Positions 6,245-7,211 of a stretch of 7,211 bases of DNA are shown piece by piece (the stretch's first letter is position 1; every line of letters starts with the position of its first letter). Origin of the DNA: Actinomycetes bacterium (GTDB taxonomy: Bacteria; Actinomycetota; Acidimicrobiia; Acidimicrobiales; CADCSY01); contig JAODBP010000211.1 in assembly GCA_025464025.1 (NCBI GenBank), positions 1 through 7,211 on the forward strand, given 5' to 3'. The translations under genes were made by a program, and so were the position numbers. The notes beneath the pieces are model-generated. The model saw nothing but the letters and a program-made list of their open reading frames with translations, did not search any database and was not told the origin of the DNA.

Positions 6245-7211
6245 ATGGTCCCGATGTCGCAGCAGGCCGCCCTCTTCGAGTCCGAGCAGACGCTCGGCGT
6301 CGGCGAGCTGGTGGCCCGCGTCACGAAGGTCGTGGCCGCCGCCTTCCCGACCGAGGTGTGGGTGCGGGGCGAGGTCCACGGGCTGAAGCGGCCCAACGCC
6401 AGCGGGCACGTCTACCTCGAGCTGTGCGAGCGCAACAGCCGCCGGGGCCCGACGTCCACGTTGAACGTCGCCCTGTTCCGCCAGGACCACCTCCGGGTGC
6501 AGCGCATGCTGGCCGAGTACCCCGACTTCCGCCTGGCCGATGGGCTGGAGGTCCGGGTCAAGGGCCGCATCCAGTTCGCCTACGGCCGGGTCTCCCTCGT
6601 CATGTCGGCGATCGACCCGGTGCACACGCTGGGTCAGCTCGCCGCCGACCGCCAACGGGTGCTGCGGGCCCTGGCCGCCGACGGGCTGCTCGAGGCCCAG
6701 GCCCGCCTCCCCCTGCCGGTCCTCCCGCTCCGCGTCGGCCTCGTCACCAGCGTGGGCAGCGCGGCGTACGAGGACGTCGTGCAGGAGCTCACCAGCTCCG
6801 GGATCGGCTTCGAGGTGCGGGTGGCCGATGCCCGGGTGCAGGGCGCCAACGCCGACCTCTCGATGGTGCGGGCGCTGTCGGTGCTGAAGGCCCAGCGGTG
6901 CGACGTGGTGCTGCTCGTGCGGGGCGGCGGCTCCCGCACCGACCTCGTCGCCTTCGACAGCGAACGCCTGGCCCGGGCCGTCGCCGCCATGCCGGTGCCG
7001 GTGCTGACCGGCGTCGGCCACGAGATCGACTCCAGCGTGGTCGACGAGGTCGCCCACGCCTCGTTCAAGACGCCCACCGCCACCGCCGCGGCCGTGGTCG
7101 ACCGGGTCCGTGGCGCCCTGGGCCGCGCCGAGGGGGCGTGGGCCGCCGTGGCCGCCGCCGCCCGGGCCGATCTCGATGCCGCCGGCGCCCGACTCGACGA
7201 CCGCGGTCGTC
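6245..7211 (+). CDS. xseA: Exodeoxyribonuclease VII large subunit, partial (3' end outside window)
   Basis: Large, catalytic subunit of exonuclease VII, which with XseB degrades single-stranded DNA from both ends in mismatch repair and damage processing. The reading frame stays open to the window end, giving 322 codons of a protein usually around 400-450 aa. Residues about 18-122 form the OB-fold DNA-binding domain (LGVGELVARV, VWVRGEVHGLKRPNASGHVYLEL). The catalytic domain starts near 150: GLVTSVGSAAYEDVVQEL (165-182), RGGGS (226-230), GVGHEID (256-262) and KTPTATAAA (275-283). D177, R226, H259 and D262 line up with residues considered essential in E. coli XseA. The Ala-rich sequence from 290 begins the long helical C-terminal region. 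The start could be ATG 6245, ATG 6254 or GTG 6224, all in frame; 6245 is given as a compromise. A small xseB gene would be expected downstream, outside the window. Confidence 0.93.
   Translation, partial: MVPMSQQAALFESEQTLGVGELVARVTKVVAAAFPTEVWVRGEVHGLKRPNASGHVYLELCERNSRRGPTSTLNVALFRQDHLRVQRMLAEYPDFRLADGLEVRVKGRIQFAYGRVSLVMSAIDPVHTLGQLAADRQRVLRALAADGLLEAQARLPLPVLPLRVGLVTSVGSAAYEDVVQELTSSGIGFEVRVADARVQGANADLSMVRALSVLKAQRCDVVLLVRGGGSRTDLVAFDSERLARAVAAMPVPVLTGVGHEIDSSVVDEVAHASFKTPTATAAAVVDRVRGALGRAEGAWAAVAAAARADLDAAGARLDDRGR

Noticed and set aside
5280..6386. 368-codon plus-strand open frame running into the xseA region
   Set aside because: It is antisense to the MBL gene, whose complete metal-binding motifs are on the minus strand, and in a different frame from xseA.
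6134..7057. 307-codon minus-strand open frame opposite xseA
   Set aside because: xseA motifs (OB-fold, RGGGS, GVGHEID) are clear on the plus strand. The opposite frame is His/Gly/Ala-rich with no domain.
1..7211. Defence system, mobile element, CRISPR array or riboswitch
   Set aside because: Looked for on both strands: no spaced direct repeats, no transposase or integrase motifs, no gap over 100 bp that could house a structured RNA, and uniform codon use throughout.

Overview
The window is very GC-rich DNA with strong G/C bias at third codon positions, dense gene packing and short intergenic gaps. Together with TANNNT motifs placed 7 nt before start codons (the leaderless-transcript geometry of Actinomycetota), this suggests a chromosomal segment of a high-GC actinobacterium. 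An acidimicrobial lineage is possible, but the sequence alone does not prove it. I see no insertion sequence, integrase, CRISPR array, tRNA or rRNA.

Layout: six genes run on the minus strand and one on the plus strand. In minus-strand transcription order they are: an MBL-fold metallohydrolase with a histidine-rich tail (6215 to 5277); an endonuclease IV-type AP endonuclease (5266 to 4511, 10 bp downstream); a 106-aa coiled-coil protein with one C-terminal membrane segment (4438 to 4118); an unrecognised 138-aa protein (4083 to 3667); and two ABC exporter half-transporters (3644 to 1836 and 1849 to 41). The two exporter genes overlap by 14 bp, and each encodes 602 residues with a fused membrane domain and ATPase. 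A strong hairpin at 2-27 follows the last gene and probably terminates the transcript. On the plus strand, diverging from the MBL gene across about 29 bp, is xseA, the large subunit of exonuclease VII, which is cut by the window end after about 322 codons.

Functionally there are two blocks. The right half is DNA repair plus a hydrolase: Nfo nicks abasic sites, and ExoVII degrades single-stranded DNA. The left half is a probable operon of the 138-aa protein and a heterodimeric ABC exporter of unknown substrate. The exporter is asymmetric: one subunit has a canonical LSGGQ signature and the other has VSFGQ, so the two ATP sites may not be equivalent. The 106-aa gene has its own Shine-Dalgarno sequence and sits between the blocks.

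I find no convincing new defence or mobile system. The observations most worth checking are the orphan 138-aa gene in front of the exporter, the exporter asymmetry, the repeated leaderless promoter geometry (one copy overlapping a stop codon), and the histidine tail of the MBL protein.
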